Origin: Merdibacter sp965119685
Lineage (GTDB): Bacteria > Bacillota_I > Bacilli_A > Erysipelotrichales > Erysipelotrichaceae
Length of the DNA stretch: 64,000 bases
Direction: 5' to 3'
Assembly: GCA_965119685.1 (NCBI GenBank)
Contig: OZ221971.1
Coordinates: forward strand, 930,001-994,000
How positions within the stretch are numbered: the first letter of the stretch is position 1; every line of letters begins with the position of its first letter. This document shows, piece after piece, positions 62,800-64,000 of the stretch. The position numbers and the translations under genes were made by a program. The notes under the pieces are model-generated. The model ran no database searches and was not told the origin of the DNA. It worked only from the letters and a program-made list of their open reading frames with translations.

Positions 62800-63232
62800 T
62801 TAGATATGGATTATTCAAAAAGTACTTGATTTATATTATCTAAATTTGTTTCGGTTTTCCCGGTGAAAACAGCAGTTTCCCCGCTGATTGTTTGCCGGAA
62901 TGCGGAAACGCTTAATGATGAATGGATAACGGAATATGGAAAAAGTCATTCATGCTTTTGCCATCGGCGCGGGACGGATGTGTTCAATGATGCGTCCTTT
63001 CCTATGGAATATGAGAGCGAGCAAGAGAGAGAACTGAAAGGAAAACGGGAAAACGTTTATTCATGCAAGTTGCATAGTCAGCGCAAAAAACGCAGTCTTG
63101 CTTAATCGGTGGATGACGCAGCGTACGCTTATATCGTGAAATAGGCGATGGTAGAAGATACAGGAAAAAACATCCTTTCAATAGCCGCAATCCGTGCGGG
63201 ACACCTTGTTTTGTTCATGTAATTCAATTGAT
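62800..63232. other. region with no supported gene
   Basis: An 80-codon GTG-started open frame (62863-63105) has no ribosome site, and its composition does not resemble a real protein. I see no RNA gene. Confidence 0.4.
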
Positions 63233-63262
63233 TTTACACCCCCGAATGTGATAAGATATGAT
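63233..63262 (+). promoter_or_regulatory. promoter of the repeat leader and surface-protein locus
   Basis: TTTACA (63233-63238), 18-base spacer, TATGAT (63257-63262). An overlapping alternative pairs TTGATT with TAAGAT. Transcription would start near 63269, about 35 bases before the leader frame. Confidence 0.55.
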
Positions 63263-63303
63263 TACCGTTGATAGAAGAAAAAGGCAAAAAGGGGTTGACA
63301 GTC

Positions 63304-63420
<117 letters not shown>

Positions 63421-63470
63421 ATAGCGTCTGTTCTTTACCGTACCGTTTTTGCCATAGAGAAATCAGGGAT

Positions 63471-63528
63471 AAAAGCATGGGCTTTCTTAGAACGCAAGTT
63501 TAAGAAGGTCTGTGCTTTTTGCGTTTTT
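63471..63528 (+). terminator. very strong terminator/attenuator hairpin before the surface-protein gene
   Basis: A 19-bp stem: 63471-63489 (AAAAGCATGGGCTTTCTTA) pairs with 63501-63519, 15 Watson-Crick and four G-T pairs, with an 11-base loop. TTTTT follows, then GCG and another TTTTT. The loop bases AACGCAA (63491-63497) can also pair with TTGCGTT (63519-63525), giving an alternative hairpin or a pseudoknot. It lies between the repeat leader and the downstream gene. Confidence 0.8.
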
Positions 63529-63557
63529 ATCGGCGGGAAGGGAAGGGGCGAAGGAAA

Positions 63558-64000
63558 ATGAAAAGAAAAAGAGCGATTGCATTTTTATTGGCAATGATGC
63601 TGTGTCTGACTTGTATCGGATCTGTGACTGCGACGAATTTGCATGCGACGAATGACGACGCAGGGAAAAACGGCGTAATCTTAAATGACGGCGATGATCC
63701 CGTGGCGCACGTGGCGAGAAGCGGGGAAACATATCATGTATTATATGAATTTAAATCAGGAACGAGAGGTGCGGGATTGATTGATCCAATCACGGAAATG
63801 CTTCCGTGCGATATGACTGCCTATGCCATGGGAGAGACGGTTACCGCGATCATGCCGGAAAAGACGAGGTTAATCGGACCTCAAAATACCGGCAGTACTA
63901 CTATCGGGATCTGGGAGTTTACCGGATATGATGCGGACAGCAAGGTCGTTTCCGTGGAGAACTTGGAAAGCGGTGCGGATCTCAGCGATACAAAGCAGTA
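63558..64000 (+). CDS. secreted surface protein with SHIRT-like repeat, 3' end beyond the window
   Basis: The first 147 codons are present. A signal peptide (MKRKRAIAFLLAMMLCLTCIGSVTA) is followed by a short polar region. From about residue 59 there is a domain with YHVLYEFKSGTRGAGL, DMTAYAMGETVTAIMPEKT and IGIWEFTGYDADSKVV. The Y.V.YEF.SGT...LP pattern with W.F.GYD is that of SHIRT repeats of Gram-positive surface adhesins. A long repeat-containing cell-wall protein is likely, but the remainder is outside. GAAGGAAA precedes the ATG. Confidence 0.75.
   Translation, partial: MKRKRAIAFLLAMMLCLTCIGSVTATNLHATNDDAGKNGVILNDGDDPVAHVARSGETYHVLYEFKSGTRGAGLIDPITEMLPCDMTAYAMGETVTAIMPEKTRLIGPQNTGSTTIGIWEFTGYDADSKVVSVENLESGADLSDTKQ

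Noticed and set aside
62863..63105. 80-codon GTG-started frame
   Set aside because: No ribosome site, no family resemblance and composition like random sequence.

Overview
The window reads as a chromosomal segment of a spore-forming, low-peptide-synthesis Firmicute. Gene content (addAB, rnmV-ksgA-ispE, spoIID-spoIIQ-mbl, tagO, secE-nusG, secG-rnr-smpB, mannose-family PTS, NCS2 and AGCS carriers) and the moderately high GC suggest an Erysipelotrichia-like gut bacterium. That placement is inferred from gene order and protein style only; no rRNA gene is present.

Layout. 1-5.3 kb: addB-addA (minus strand, addA cut by the window edge). 5.7-9.7 kb: small membrane and secreted proteins, two PHP-family phosphoesterases and a YitT-type membrane protein. 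9.8-19.7 kb: an AT-richer accessory block with an orphan IS30-type end, a truncated zinc-finger gene, an AlbA_2 ATP-binding regulator, TnpV, an IS110-family transposase, several decayed genes and an intact four-gene minus-strand operon (coiled-coil membrane protein, zinc ribbon, helical protein, Ycf46-type AAA+ ATPase) with its own promoter and terminator. 19.8-31 kb: core genes for RNA processing, isoprenoids, envelope polymers, sporulation and cell shape, ending in a tandem duplication. 31-35.3 kb: MarR regulator plus a heterodimeric ABC exporter with a consensus promoter and a palindromic operator. 35.6-38 kb: AIM24 protein and a mannose-family PTS whose IID gene is reduced to a stub. 38-39 kb: rpmG-secE-nusG. 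39-43 kb: HAD phosphatase and a four-gene ABC transporter of bacteriocin-immunity style. 43-50.5 kb: DUF362 ferredoxin, secG, rnr, capA, smpB and an AGCS symporter. 50.5-58 kb: an orphan response regulator and the divergent aspartate-family cluster hom-lysC-asd (minus) and thrC-thrB-ACT (plus), with overlapping divergent promoters. 58-60.8 kb: membrane protein, NCS2 permease, maf. 60.8-62.6 kb: an intact IS30-type element with long direct repeats. 62.6-64 kb: tRNA-Thr and the start of a surface-protein locus.

The most interesting signal is at 63.2-64.0 kb. A promoter and strong ribosome site drive a short open frame made largely of a 22.75-copy AGAC tetranucleotide repeat. This is followed by a very strong terminator hairpin and then by a secreted protein with a SHIRT-like repeat. 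In two frames after the repeat, translation stops at once, about 50 nt before the hairpin. In the third frame it runs through the whole 5' arm and stops at the loop/3'-arm junction. Slippage could therefore switch the surface protein by phase-variable attenuation. This is a hypothesis read from the bases. The second candidate is the Ycf46-type ATPase operon in the accessory block.
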